Shown piece by piece: positions 31,547-43,999 of a stretch of DNA of 64,000 nucleotides (position 1 is its first letter; every line of letters starts with the position of its first letter). The stretch lies in contig JARKIF010000012.1 of assembly GCA_029378245.1 (NCBI GenBank), positions 1,488,001 through 1,552,000 of the forward strand, written 5' to 3'. A model generated the notes under the pieces. The model saw only the letters and a list, made by a program, of their open reading frames with translations. It was not told where the DNA came from and did not search any database. The stretch comes from Roridomyces roridus (taxonomy: Eukaryota; Basidiomycota; Agaricomycetes; Agaricales; Mycenaceae). The position numbers and the translations under genes are program-made.

Positions 31547-34500
31547 TCAATATCCGTAGTAAGCGCGCATGCGGTCGCTGAAAACAACGTTAGAAAGCGT
31601 TCCCAGAAACAGAAGACGAAGGGACATACAAAAGCCAAATGACCTTGGACCCAGTCTTGCATCCGCGCAGCGTAACGATATGGCTGCGAATGCAGTCGTA
31701 CAGCATCGCACGTTGGTCCTTGTCTGCCTGTGGATGATGATGAGCGGGTAAAAGGGCCGACGAAGGAGGGAAGGACTGACATTGGGCAGCACGCTCGCGA
31801 TGAGCTGGCTCCCGGTGAGCGACAACGCAAGGTCGACGATCATGGCACGACGAGCCCTGAAGCAACGATGAACGATGAGGAAAAGACGATAAGCACAAGG
31901 AGACGCACCCTTTAGCCGGCTCACACATACGCTGCACGACACGATCAAGCGTCTCCCTCCCGCCCTCCTTCAGCGCCTTGACAACGCTCTTGTTCCCCTG
32001 CTCGTTGGTCGCAAACTCGAGGAGGCCGTTGAGGAGATGGTCCAGCGCCATATGACGGTGCTTGTCCGACCCGTGCTCGAGGACTGGGTACGTGTCATTG
32101 AAGGGAGTATGATGATAAGCAAGGACGTACTGTGCTGCACGCAGTATGCGCCCCACTGGTTCTTCGCCACCTCCGCAAAGACCACACCACCCTGCCCGAG
32201 CAGCTCTTCGACGATACCGTCCTTGGCGCTCTCCTCGAGGTTCTCGAAAGCGTGCTGACGTAGACATGGATAAGCGGGGGCAAGAAGGAAGAGAGGAAGA
32301 GCTACCTGCACGACGAGCGAGCCAGTCTCGTGGCATGCGAGCGCAGCCCACTTGCCCTTGAGCGACTTGTTGACGCTGCGAAAGAAGATCAGAGCGGGCA
32401 GGAGTGAAGACACGCTCCACGTACTAGGCAAAGATGGGCGGGGCCGGTGGCGTCCACGAAAGCTCCATGATCTTGCTCCAGACGTGCGACGCGTGCTTGT
32501 TGACGAGCGTCTGCGCGGGGTCGCCCATGAGAAGCTCCGAGACGATGAGCAGGCGGACCTCCTCCTCCTCGCAGTCGAGCGCCTTCTGGAGGACGTGGCA
32601 GCCGTAGCAGTTCGTGGCGAGGTCAACAACACGGCCACTGGATAGAGTAAGCACAAGGACGAATGGAAGGAGAAGGGTGTAGCTGACCGCATGCAAGCAA
32701 CGATCTTGCGGCGTTCCTCCGGACCCGTGGCGGCTTCGAGACAGCGCTGGACGGCCCAATTGCCAAAGCTAGCAAAAGAACGTGAGCTCACGTTCGAGGG
32801 AAGGAACAGTGTACTGACCGATGCATCATCATCTCCCCACCACGAGAACAGATGGCGTCGACAATGCGTCCCCGCTCCTCAGGGCCCGCGACTTTGAGCT
32901 TCTGTTGCAAGAAGATGGACGCCTGTTGGTCGGCGCTCTTGATGATACGGGAGACGAAGGAGGCGTATGGCGGCGACGACGCTGGGTGCAGGAGGGAGAG
33001 GAAGTTGATTGGCTAAAGGAGGATTGTCAGCAATAGATGTAAGAGAGGAAAAGAAAGACGGACCTCGTTGCTACCATGCCCGCGACCCGAACGCCCAGAC
33101 ACCTCGCCAGACGTCGCCCCAGTCGCCGTGCCAGTAGTACGAGAGCTCAAGTGACCACTCCCGCCAACAGGCGCCCCACTCGCTACTCCCAAGCCGCCAG
33201 CCTCCAACTCCCAGCCTTTCCCGCTGAATCCCGCACCCAGCCCGAGCGTTTCCTGCTGCTGGATGTGCTGAAGCTGCTGCTGGTGATGTTGGTGCTGCTG
33301 CTGTTGGTGGAGTTGGTGGAGCTGCTGGACTTGCTGCTGCTCATACACGAGCCCACCGCGCAACTGCTGCTGCTGCTGCTCTTCCGCGAACGCAGGAACG
33401 CCAAAGGCACCTCCCGCCCCTGCCCCCGTCCGATACAGCGTTGCCCCATGCACCGGAGTCTGCTGCTGCTGCTGGGACTGCTGTACGAAACCGAGCCCAA
33501 GCCCAAGACCCAGACTATCGTCGGGACGGATCCAGTCCCCGCCGAGCGAGTTGGGGTTCGCATTGGCGTTGGAAGAGGAAGACAGACGATAATACGTCCC
33601 GTCGTTGCCGGTAATGGTGTTGTTGGAAACGGGCCCGGGTCCGTCAGCAAAGAGCGCGCTACCGCCCATGCCAAGACCAAGGGGACTGCCATGCACTCCG
33701 AGATGAGGAGGGAGCGCGCTGAGCGTCGAAGGTGGCGTCGGTGGCAGTGGCAGGAAGCGGGACGATGCAGAGCCGGAGCCAGGGGTCGAGCGAAGGGGAG
33801 GGAGCTGCTGGTGCTGTGGGGAGACAGGGCTGGAGAGCCCGAGGGGAAGGCCGAGCGTGCGCGGAGCACGCCCAGGACTTTCGAGAAGATAGTCGTATGC
33901 TTGGACGGAGTACTGCTGCTGGGCACGCTCTTTGTTGTAGAAGCCGGAGAGAGGGAGGCCCGGCGAATGCAGCGGAGAGCCATGAAGGCTAGAGAGATGT
34001 CCATGGGAGGAGGGCGAGTGTAGGCCCTGACTGTAGCTGTGAGGCGACGACAGGACGCTGGGAGAGTCGAGTGGGGTGAGGAGGGCGCTCGAAAGCGAGA
34101 GTGGGGAGTAATCCGAGCCGGGCGACTGCGGATAAGACGCCGACGCTGAGCTTCTGCTCGTCAACGATGGCACCGACCCAGAGTCGTCTGTGAGCTGCGA
34201 AGAGGTATTGGAGCTCGTATTGGCAGAAGCAGAGATGGAGGAGGTGGAGTGCGTGCTGGCAGAGATGGAGTTTGCGGATGTGGCAAAGCTGAGGTCGAGC
34301 TGCGGGGGTGCAGGCCTGGAACGACCGCTGGAACGGCTGCCGTTGCCAGTCCCCGTGCCGCTGCTGGTGCTAGTGCTAGTTGGCGACGAACGCGACACAG
34401 CACCGACGTCGAGATCAAAAGTGACCTCGGGCTGCGGTTCTGGCGAGTTGAGGTTCAGGGTGCGCAGCAACTGCTCGACATGCTATACGGTGACAGTCAG

Positions 34501-34845
34501 ACAGAGGACGAAAAGAAAAGCAAAGATGCGTGTACATACAGTGTCAGCACGCAGATCAGGACTGCCGTTCCCACTCCCCGGCTTGCTCGAACGACCGTCG
34601 CCAACCGCGCCCACAGGACGAACTTGCGCCGAGCCAAAGACATCGTCACGAGCTGGCTGCGCAAAGGCCTCGAGGGCGCGCGGCCAGTTCGCGTCACCCG
34701 CCTGCGGCTGTGGTGCCCAAATGGACGCCACGTGGTTCTTGGAGTTGGTATTGGAGGGCGCACGCATATGCTGAGGCAGAGGCGCGTTGGGGTCGTAGAG
34801 CGCAAGGAAGCCCTGTTGAGGGTGCTGCGGGTGTTGGTGCTGCAT
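31547..34845 (-). CDS. Pumilio/PUF-family RNA-binding protein
   Basis: PUF proteins bind 3' UTRs and repress or localise mRNAs in the cytoplasm. The start MQHQHPQHPQQGFLAL opens a long disordered N-terminus rich in Ser, Gly and poly-Gln (LHQLHQQQQHQHHQQQ). The C-terminal Pumilio domain is spread over several exons with the repeat cores in order: MMMHRFGNWAVQRCLE, VDLATNCYGCHVLQKALD, NKHASHVWSKIME, ACHETGSLVVQHAFE, EVAKNQWGAYCVQHILEHG, FATNEQGNKSVVKALK, SLTGSQLIASVL and LRGCKTGSKVIWL. That is the eight-repeat array of the family. The last exon ends DRMRAYYGY. Short introns separate the repeats. The region upstream to about 35460 is A/G-rich on the plus strand and may be a long 5' leader. Confidence 0.9.
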
Positions 34846-36068
34846 TGGTGGTCAAGTGCGCTGAAACGAGTCATTAATAGCTGCAAGAGATGAAGAACAT
34901 GGAGAGAAAGGGAGGAGGATGCCACGACGACGGGCATCGACGAAAGGGGAGAAGATGAAAGGCAGAGAAAGGGTCGAGAAAGCAAAGAAGGAAGATCGCA
35001 AGACCACGGAAGAAAGATTGTGAAGGCCGACAACGAGGAAGAGGAAGAGTGAGGCCATCCACAGTGATTAGAGCGCGCCCAGGAGGATTCACCGCCTCGA
35101 GAGCACCAAGAAAGACCCAAAAAGACTTGGAAGAAAGAAGGAAGACGCGAAAGACGAGTCACGATGAACGATGCGTCATGTACGCGGCTCCACCCCACTG
35201 GAGGGTATTGAGACCCTTCTATCACGTCCAAGTCCCCAGAAAGACAAGAAAGAAAGGAAACGAGATGAAACGAGAGAGATACACACCTCTGGCGCGTAAC
35301 GAATGGTACAACGAGGGAAGACGATGAGAGAGTATGCGGAAAGGACAATGGAGCGAGGAGGAGGTCGGAGAGAGGATGGAGGGAGGGATGAAAGAGCGCA
35401 GGCAGCGAAGAGGGCTCTTATAGCATTTCCTTGACAGCGGCTTCTGTGAAGACACTTTCACAAAGTCACATCAAATCACATCCTTTTTGGGACTGGTCTG
35501 ATGCGCCACCAAGAACGCGAATTTTTTTTGAATTCTTAAATGGTTTGTAGCCATGGGCGAAGGACCTGAATAATTGGAGGCAGCCTTCGAGATCACTTGA
35601 AGAAATGCGTGAAATTTTCTTACTGTTGGAAAAGAGGCTCAGTTATCCTAAATTTCCAATTGCCAAGACGCGTCTTGGACGTCTTGGGCTATGGCAGAGT
35701 CGCTACAAGCCACCGTCCGCATACTAAGAATTGGTGTCCCCAAACATATGATCGAAAAGAAAATATTCAAGACCTCAATTTTTCGTTTGACGAATCCATC
35801 CCACTCAGAAATTACAAAGTCGAGTATTGCCCATGCTCTCGGAATTCGGACCGCATCAAATAAATCAAGTCCTTCTCGTCCGTCACACGTAGATCACCCA
35901 AAGTTTCACAACACCCGCGGCAGCGCGTGTTCGAACTTCTAACTCGGATCGCAAGCGAATCCGATTTGCGGCCGAAATCAAAGTCAAAGCTCAATTATCC
36001 AAAAAGTCTACGGCTACAAGATATCAAGTAAATACAGTCCACTGCGGTCCAGTCTAATTTACATTTAC
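34846..36068. promoter_or_regulatory. Pumilio upstream region and ABC gene 3' flank
   Basis: 34846-35460 is strongly CT-rich on the minus strand, as expected for a long fungal 5' leader or promoter. 35460-36068 is AT-richer with no gene. No specific binding sites can be named. Confidence 0.4.
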
Positions 36069-38720
36069 TCAGCGAGTTTCACGAGAAGCCTAAATTATTG
36101 AATAGTCAGTCAAGGCCTGGAGTCAGCTTCGCAACTCACCTCCGAAAACGCCTGAGCCTGGACATTATACAAGCCAGCGTACTCTCCATTCAGCGCCATC
36201 AAGTCCTTATGCGTACCGGACTCTGCGATGCGTCCCTCCTTCATACATCTAAACGGCGTTCAGTCTGGTTCGAGAAGAACAAAAGAAACAACAGACATGA
36301 TCACATCCGCGTACTTGGTCAAATGCCCAAACCGATGCGTGACGAATATCATCGTCTTTCCCGCACCTGTCTCCCGGAGGCGCTCAAAGAGTTCAAACTC
36401 GCCCGTGGGATCCAATGCCGACGACGGTTCGTCAACACACAACAGCTTGATCTTGCCAGTGCGGAACCGCATAAACGTCCTTGCCCTGGAAAGCCCAATC
36501 AGCAACGCAGGGAGAAAAAAATAAAGTGCACTCACGCGACCAATCTCTGCTTCTCACCCCCAGATACCTCCGCCGTCTTCTCCAACTTGCTCAAAACACC
36601 CTTCAACCCCTTGTGCTTCTCATCGTCCAACTGATACCCATAGGCCGTCGGCACAGGCTGCAACACCGTCCCCATCCCGTCCGTCAATTTCTCCAACAAC
36701 GCCCCAGCCCCACCATCCTTCGCAGCCTGCTTAATCATCTCCTCGTCCCTCAACCGCTCCGCGTACCCGAGCCCAATATTCTCACCCAATGAAAGCGGGT
36801 AGAGTTTATGTTCCTGCGTGAGCGTCGCCTGCGCCTGGCGTAAGTCCGATAATCGGTACGAACCAATGGGTAGCCCGTCGACGAGCACTTGGCCGGCACC
36901 ACCAGTCTCGGGGTCGGGTTCGTATATCCGCGTGATGAGTTTGATCAAACTCGACTTGCCGCTCCCGTTGGCGCCCACGATGACGACGAGGCTGCCAGCG
37001 GGAATTCGGAAGGATACGTCCCGCAGGGCGCTTTCCTTGGATTTCTCGCCAGGGTAGGAGAAGGACACGTTCCTGTTAAAGATTAATTATCTGGTCCGGG
37101 ATTGAGTAGTGGAAACGCACCTCAACTCAATCTCCATCCCTTTCTTATCCTCGTACCCAGATCGTGGGTAAACCACCTCCCCATCCGCGATCTTATTCCT
37201 CACATTCTCCGCCTCATACAAGATCCTGATATCCGTCACGCATTTCCCCACCTTGCTCACGTCCCAAAACAAGGACTGCAGTGAGTAATTCAGACTCGCA
37301 GAGTACTGTTGAAGGATTGCGATCGAGGTCATTGAAAATTTGTCCGGACGGAACATGGCGTTGAGCGCCCAATATAGCTGGACCGCGGGTGTACATAAGT
37401 AGAGCTCATAATGAATGGATGAACTTACGGTAGGCAACTCTCCGATCCAACCTGCGGCAATCTTCCGCCCGGGCTGTTGCTCAGTGCCATATAGAGCCCA
37501 GACATCCCGGGAGGACAGAGATCCGAGGGCGTCGCGTGCATGTTGGTATTCTGCAGATATCACATGAAGAGTTTGAGATAGAATGAATGGGGAAAGGGAC
37601 TTGCCAGCAGTAATCCACCCAGCAATGTTCCCAGAAATCACATCCCCGCGGTAGGATGTGGCAGCCATGGTTTGAAGATTCCTCAACCGGAGGTACGAAG
37701 CATTTTCCGAGTACGCTATGTGTGCTAAATGCAAGAAATCATCAGTGGTCTCCTCATCCATTCAAAGGAAAAACAACATACGTTTCATCCAAAGAGTCTT
37801 CTGTATGGCAAGTACGAACACAGGCTTGATGAGCGCAAGCACCGTAAACAGAGCCCCACCACTCCGCTGTTGCGAGATGAACACGAGCTGCGAGAAGAGC
37901 CCGAAAATCTGCTGAGCCGCCTCCACGAGCCCTTCAAACGCGTACCACGCGTCGTACTCGCTTGCTTGCGTCTTATTCGCACTATCTACACGAGGTCAAA
38001 TGGCTGTCAAAAATTTGAGAGGTAGGGGCTCATTTACCAGAAGACGTGGGAATGTCGAGCCGGAGGTTGGCTGAAATGAACTCGTCAATTATTCACCCGG
38101 CATGAATTGACAGGTACTTACCCCGAAGTAGGTGGTCTTCGTAGTGTAGCGTGACACGAGATTCGACTATGGGGTAGATGAACTCGCTATGAACAATTAA
38201 TTCATTTCAACCGATCACAGGAACGGCTTGCGTACCGAGCCCATTTGGTCGTTGCGGTGAAAGTAACGCACAGCAATCGTGCGATGAGAGCTTGCGATAT
38301 CGCATTCACATCCGGCCGTCCTTCCTTGAGCCCGATCTCAATCTATCAATTCATTCAGTGGATTCAAGGATCACCCAGACCAAGAGAAGAGGGACATACG
38401 ATTTGAAGCAACTTCCCAGAAACCCATAGCGTCAACACCGATTCCATACCCTCACACAGCTTCAGCAGGACCACAAAAATAACCAACATCGGATCGAGCT
38501 CGTATATCTCGCGCAGGAATCGCAGAACGAGAGGATACGCCTTGACGACGCTGTTCCACTTTTCCATCGGGAACATGTTCCATCGTCGGAAGCCCGAGGT
38601 TGTATCCTTCGGGAGCAGCACCCGCCACACCCCGAGGTGGAGGGACGTATATGAGTCAGGCTCCGCGTCGTCCGGAGATGACTTCGGATCTTGCTTCAAA
38701 GTTTCTGCGATAGCTCCCAT
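36069..38720 (-). CDS. ABC transporter, half-size (TMD-NBD)
   Basis: Starts MGAIAETLKQDPKSSPDDAE. The membrane domain is spread over several exons (LDPMLVIFVVLLKL, LLCVTFTATTKWA, GALFTVLALIKPVFVLAI, GDVISGNIAGWITA). The nucleotide-binding domain has Walker A GANGSGKSSLIKL, a Q-loop in ATLTQEHKLYPLSLGENIG, signature VSGGEKQRLV, Walker B KLLCVDEPSSALDP and H-loop VTHRFGHL. An insertion of about 45 residues (DDEKHKGLKGVLSKLEK region) lies before the signature. A final intron (GTGAGTTGC...ATTTAG) takes the C-terminus to EASRETR with a TGA at 36071-36069. It resembles the exporter-type half transporters of basidiomycetes; the substrate is unknown. Confidence 0.85.
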
Positions 38721-39450
38721 TATGGGAGGAGGAGGAAGAAAGAAAGAAAGGTGGCGTCAGCTTTTACTTGGTGCGAGCTTTTTAAGTACTCATCCTACGC
38801 ACCATTACGTTACAGCGCAGGAGGCTGTACAGTGGCGCTCACGGACCTATACTGATTCCGAACTTGGTTCATATTGTCCTTTTTGAGAGCTGTACAAATC
38901 GTGCGCTCGCGTCGCTGAGTGACATAAGGAGACACATGGGCGTGCGCGAAGACGCAGGATAGGCTGTTAGCTTAACGGAAAGTTCCACAAAGCGGTGCCA
39001 CTGCGCGCGGATCGACTATCACGACGAGCGGGAGGTAATGATCCGACCCAGAAGGCTGTGGTGACCATAGCTCTGCAGCAGAAAGAGTCAGACGTAGTCG
39101 GGCATAGAATACTCGGAATAATTACCCAACAGCTTCCGCAGTGGTATCGATCCAGGCAGCAGACACTCGCCGCCAGGGTCGCGCCGTCGACGATTGGGCA
39201 AGTGCACGTTCCGGAGTAAAAGGAGAAGACGGACGAAGGAAGGATTGAAACGAGGCGCACTTGCATCAAGCATGCGCCAAGGGTCGGTGTTGCGAAGCGA
39301 AGCATACAGCAGCAAGAAGGGAGACTGACAGACACGAGGAAAGATACAAGCCTAGTGGCGCACGGTCGTTGCTGTTCAATAAAAATATCAGAACGGCGGG
39401 GTTGACGGTCATCGACGGAGCCACCGGCGAGGTTTCGGCAAAATTAGAAA
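38721..39450. other. ABC promoter and duplicated 3' flank of F-box gene 1
   Basis: The right part (about 39260-39410) resembles 45716-45830, the equivalent position after F-box gene 3 (ATGCGCCAAGGGTCG..., CATACAGCAG, CCTAGTGGCGCAC). So the duplicated unit includes sequence beyond the coding region. No gene is supported here. Confidence 0.5.
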
Positions 39451-40744
39451 TTAGCGGACAATAAACTCGATATCCGGGCGCTCCTTCATTTCGTCTTCTA
39501 CACACGATATCCACTCCGAGGCGCCCTCGTCACGCCGCCATCCATTTCCATCTAAGTATGATAATCAGCCAGATTCTCGCATCGAACGGTGGAGCGAGAC
39601 TTACGAAAACAGCATTCACGCAGCGACGGACAGCTCTTGCCCCACCTTTCGACCACCTGCCGATCCGCATTATACTCGTCCACAGGCAATCTATTCCCAT
39701 CCTTCAAAACGTCAAGGAACGCGATATAATGGAAGGTGAGATAGCGCAGGGCAGGGAAGTTTTCAAGACTTTGAGAGATGGCTTGTATATTTTCCTGAGA
39801 GTGCCGTCAGGGATGCAAATGCCTGGGTGAGATTACATACAGGATCTAACCAACGGTCTGGGTTCTTTCCCCAGCGCAATTGTATTGATACAATGCGCGG
39901 AAGATGTGTGGCGATCATGCTCAACGTACGAGCGATGGTCCCGCGCAATATAAAAATATTACTGTAGGCAAGGTCCGTCCCTTGCGCGGTCAGCCGGGAC
40001 AGCTGTTGGAGCGTGTCGGTCTGCTCTTCATCCCCCGAAAACAAGAATATCTGGTTGATTCCCAATGGAAGGAACTCCAGTAGATAAGCCGGACCGACGA
40101 ATTGACGCAATTTTTGGAGCTGCGACGCAGGTTCCTCACGTGCGACGGAGGCGGGGAAAGCTGGGGAACCGTCCATTGCGACCAAGCGGGTGATTTCTGA
40201 GTGACGGCGGATGAAAGAGAGGAGGATCTCGTGTGTCAACATGCCCGCAGTGACGAGGGACTGGGGAGCGATATATCGAAACTCTGTGAGGCGAGGGAAT
40301 GTGCATTCGCGGAAGAGTCCCACGCAGATCGTTTCCCCAAGCGACACAAAGAGGCAGAGAGTTTCCAGTCGAGACAGCGAGTTGAATATGCTGTAGTCGT
40401 CTGGTAGCTCCGCAACGTCTTCTTCACTGGGATAACAATTGAGTCAAAGTCGCATCGGGACATGGTACGTACGACTCGAGTGATGTCGAATAAAGCCTCA
40501 AAGAGACCACATGGATAGCATTCCGGGTGTTTGATGACAAGGATTCCGCAAATTGGGCGAATTTTGAGTAGGACCCGAGGTCCACCGCACGATACAGTGA
40601 GATGACTGCCAGCTGATTGAAAAGCTTGCAGACCCGACAGAGCGCGAGCTGCGTGTCGAAGGAGGAAAAGGCGATGATCTCGGATACGAGTTCATTCGGA
40701 AGCCACCTGAGTATGCACTTTCTGGCTCGTCGTGTAAGAACCAT
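39451..40744 (-). CDS. F-box protein, tandem paralogue 1
   Basis: Starts MVLTRRARKCILRWLPNELV, a basic leader followed at once by an F-box (LPNELVSEIIAFSSFDTQLA). An intron follows YVPCPDATL. The central exon has LGETICVGLFRECTFPRLTEF, FIRRHSEITRLVAMD and SIQLRWGKNPDRWLDP. Two more introns lead to a C-terminal exon with EGASEWISCVEDEMKERPD and ...FIVR. It is closely related to the genes at 41098-42387 and 45849-47152, which share exon layout. Confidence 0.8.
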
Positions 40745-41097
40745 ATCGAGATGATGGCTGTGCGGAAGAGGGAGCTTTGATGGAAGGTCACAGCCACCTG
40801 ACCACATTTGATCCGGGTTGGATCCGGGTCTTCTCTTCTCGTGAGTCGTCACCCATCCTCTCCAGCCCGGACACCTCTCAGTGGCCTCTGTTTGAGGCTT
40901 TTATCCCGCCGGCCGATCTATCATCCGTCTGGGCCAACCGAGACAAACCCATTTGAACCCGCGTCGTTGCTGTTTAGAAAACTGTCAGGACTCAGGAGGG
41001 CGGGAGCTGACGAACATCGACGGAGCGCTCGAAGTTGATTAAAATCGGCGAGGTCGGCCAGGTTTTACTGGTGCAAGGTACCGGTGAAATTAGGGCA
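40745..41097. other. Spacer between F-box paralogues 1 and 2
   Basis: Upstream region of paralogue 1 and 3' flank of paralogue 2. Nothing else was recognised. Confidence 0.4.
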
Positions 41098-42387
41098 TTA
41101 CATCACCAAATCTGGCTGCTCCTTCATCTCATATTCTAAGCACGATATCCACTCCGAGGCGCCCTCTTCACGCCGCCATCCATTTCCATCTACATATAAC
41201 AATTAGCTAGATTCCCTGATCAAACGACGAGACATACGAAAACAGCATTCGCGAAGCGACGGGCAGCTCCTCCCCCACCTCTCGACCGTCTGTCGATCTG
41301 CATTGAGCTCTTCCACAGGCAACCCATTGCCGTCCTCCAGCTCGTCGATGAATGCGATATACTGCAACGAAAGATAGCGCAGAACGGGGAGGTTTCGCAG
41401 ACTTTGCGAGATCGCTTGTCCTGCTTCCTGAGAATGTTGTCAGGGATTCGAATAGGCGAGATTCGCGCATTACGCACGGGATCTAACCAGCGCTCTCCGG
41501 TTTTGCCCCAACGGAGTTGGATGGATACAATACGCGGAAGGTTTTGGGCGATCATGTTTAACGTATGAGCGACAGGCTCCCGGGAGATGGAGATATTGCT
41601 GTAGACGAGCTCCGTGCCTTGTGTCGTCACAACGGACAGCCGTTGAAGCGTATCGGTCTGGTCTTCATCCCCGGAAAACAGGAATATCCGGGTGATGGAG
41701 GGTGGAAGGAGATGCAATAGGAACACCGGGCCCACGAAATCGCGCAATTTCTGGAGCGCTGGGGTGTTCTTGTGCTCGTATGAGACGGATACGGGGGTGA
41801 TAATCTGGGAAGCGTCCATCACGACGAGGCAGGCGATATCCGAGTGGCGGTGGACGAAGGACAGAATGATCTCGGGTGTCAACATGCCCGTAGCGTTGAG
41901 GGACTCGGAGGCGATATAACGAAAGTCTGAGAGGCGAGGGAATGTGCAATCGCGGAAAAGTCCCAAGCAGAGGGTCTCGGGAAGGGATACATAGAGACAC
42001 AGACTTTCCAGTCGAGACAGCGAATTAAATATGCTGTAGTCGCCTGGCAGCTCTGCAACGTCTTCTTCACTGCGATGGTACTTGAGTCAAATTCACATCG
42101 AGACCGGGTACGTACGACTCGCGTGAGAGTGCATGAAATCTCAGGGATACGACGTAGGTCGCATTTTGAGGCTTCAATGATAAGGACCGTACAAACTGCG
42201 CGAATTTCGCGTGGCTCCCGAGGGTCACCTTGCGGTACAGTGACATAGCTGCCAATTGGTTAAAAAGCTTGCACACGCGACAAAGCGCGAGCTGCGTGTC
42301 AGAGGAGGAAAGGGTGATGATCTCGGATACGAGTTCATTGGGAAGCCACCTGAGGATGCACTTGCTAGCTCGTCGTGTAAGAACCAT
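41098..42387 (-). CDS. F-box protein, tandem paralogue 2
   Basis: Starts MVLTRRASKCILRWLPNELV and has the F-box LPNELVSEIITLSSSDTQLA. The central exon carries LFRDCTFPRLSDFRYIASESL, FVHRHSDIACLVVMD, LPPSITRIFLFSGDEDQTDT and SIQLRWGKTGERWLDP. The C-terminal exon reads DGNGWRREEGASEWISCLEY...PDLVM and stops at 41100-41098, so its tail differs from the FIVR/FMVR of the other two. Introns fall at the same places as in paralogues 1 and 3. Confidence 0.8.
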
Positions 42388-42754
42388 ATCGCGATGATGG
42401 TGGTGCGGCAGAAGGAGGAAGTCACAGCCACTCGACAAACCTGTGCACACATTTGATCCGGGCCCCACACTGCCCCTGTCACGGTATTCTGAGGTACTTC
42501 AAGTTATCGACTTGGGCTGTAACGCGTCATCGTTGCTCATGCGCCTGTTTTCGAAGCTATCATAATCTCCAGACTCCCGACGAGACCGTGACTTGACTGT
42601 GGCTTCGACGTTACCCTCCCCACATTCCTGGGCCTTTCCAGCTCACTTCAAGCCCACTCGTTCGGCTACGCTCCAGGGGACTTCAGCAACATAAATATAT
42701 TGTACATGATACAACAGCCCTGTGGATTTCTATCGTGATCGAAACTCTACAAGT
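42388..42754. other. Spacer between F-box paralogue 2 and the oxidase
   Basis: Promoter of paralogue 2 and 3' flank of the oxidase gene; no gene seen. Confidence 0.4.
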
Positions 42755-43999
42755 CTAAATGCGATAATCCATCGCCGCCGGCTCCTCTCCCTGTATTGCC
42801 TCGTCAAGCAAATCGATCACGTCTGCCGCACATCCAAAGGACAAACTCCATCCTGACCCGCCGTGACCGTAGCAATGCACAATTCGACTCGGCTCAGACG
42901 ACTCATCGACACGCCGCAGCTCCCTTTCGACTCGGACATTCTTTGAACGAGCGGGGCGAAGTCCCTGCGCAAGGGGGTACGCCGGGTCCAATTTAGCGTT
43001 CTTCAAGCCGGGGAGGAACTCGTTTGCCCGTTGGCGCATGCGTTGGATGACGGGAGTGTCGAGTGTCAGGTCTAGATCCCACTGATTGTCCTGTGCGATG
43101 CCACCGATAAGGAGGATGTTATCAGTGCGTGGGACGATGAAGATAATCTCGTTGTCCTCTGATACGTCCGCACTGATGGAGAGTGCCGCGTCGACCTTGG
43201 GGAAGGTGGTTCCATCGTTGACGACACGCAGCAGCGCGCCACGGAGTGGTGAGCACGAGTCGTCGCCTGATAACGAGCCCCCGTGGAGCCCAGTGGCATT
43301 GACGATGGCGTCTGCGTAGAACTCGGTGCGGAGCTCTTGCTCAATCAGGAGGAGGTCCGTTTCGATGGTGCGCGTTGTCATCGTAGCCCCCTTGGCCAAC
43401 ACCAGGTTCGTCAACCAATGCATGGCCTGGTCGGTGTCGATGACGGGGACGGACAATTCGTATCCGTCCATGATTCCACCCTCGTACTTGGGATTCACAC
43501 CGCGCTCCTCGGCCAGCTTCGCACCCGCATGCCGGAACCCCTCGACACCACTCCCTGCAATCTCCGTCATCTTGTGAAGCAACTTCCGGCATTTGGTGTT
43601 ATCTTCCGAGAGACGTTGGGGGAAGAAGAAATTGGACTGTGTCATGCGAACTCCTGCCTCGCGAGACAAGCCTGCGTCGTCGGCGATGTGCTTCCAAGCC
43701 CAATACGCCGTCATGCACCAATGCTTGGAATACTCGAGAGAGACAGCGTCGACGTGCGAGCCGCACACTGCTGGCGGGAATTCCCAGAGCGCCCCGGCGA
43801 TTTGAGAGGTGAGTCTGTCGCCGTGGTTTTGGCCTACATTGGCCCATCCTTTAGAGATGACGGTGACTTTATAGCCCTTGTCGAGGAGTGCCCATGCGGT
43901 AACGAGACCGATGACGCCGGCGCCGACGATGAGAATATGGGGCGAGTCGGCCTGTGGTTGGACGAGGCGCTGAGGGTGTGGGGTGATATTCTCGTGCAT
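42755..43999 (-). CDS. D-amino-acid-oxidase-like FAD enzyme, intronless
   Basis: A DAO-family flavoenzyme (oxidative deamination of D-amino acids, or a related oxidoreductase). The FAD-binding motif is ILIVGAGVIGLVTAWAL, with TSQIAGALWEFPP as the substrate and flavin loop. Near the C-terminus AQGLRPARSKNVRVE contains the arginine region of the family, and CYGHGGSGWSLSFGCAADV is the conserved DAO GxGGxGW signature. The 414-residue length is longer than the usual 340-370. The C-terminus (YRI) is not a peroxisomal SKL-type signal, unlike many DAOs. The gene is a single exon while nearly all neighbours are split. It sits inside the F-box array, between paralogues 2 and 3. Confidence 0.85.
   Translation of the reverse strand: MHENITPHPQRLVQPQADSPHILIVGAGVIGLVTAWALLDKGYKVTVISKGWANVGQNHGDRLTSQIAGALWEFPPAVCGSHVDAVSLEYSKHWCMTAYWAWKHIADDAGLSREAGVRMTQSNFFFPQRLSEDNTKCRKLLHKMTEIAGSGVEGFRHAGAKLAEERGVNPKYEGGIMDGYELSVPVIDTDQAMHWLTNLVLAKGATMTTRTIETDLLLIEQELRTEFYADAIVNATGLHGGSLSGDDSCSPLRGALLRVVNDGTTFPKVDAALSISADVSEDNEIIFIVPRTDNILLIGGIAQDNQWDLDLTLDTPVIQRMRQRANEFLPGLKNAKLDPAYPLAQGLRPARSKNVRVERELRRVDESSEPSRIVHCYGHGGSGWSLSFGCAADVIDLLDEAIQGEEPAAMDYRI

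Noticed and set aside
33076..34023. Long plus-strand ORF (315 codons) opposite the Pumilio gene
   Set aside because: Mirror of Ser/Gln-rich coding sequence on the minus strand; composition is Leu/Arg low complexity with no domain.
34497..35348. Minus-strand 283-codon ORF upstream of and overlapping the Pumilio start
   Set aside because: Mostly Ser/Leu from CT-rich leader sequence and out of frame with the Pumilio first exon.
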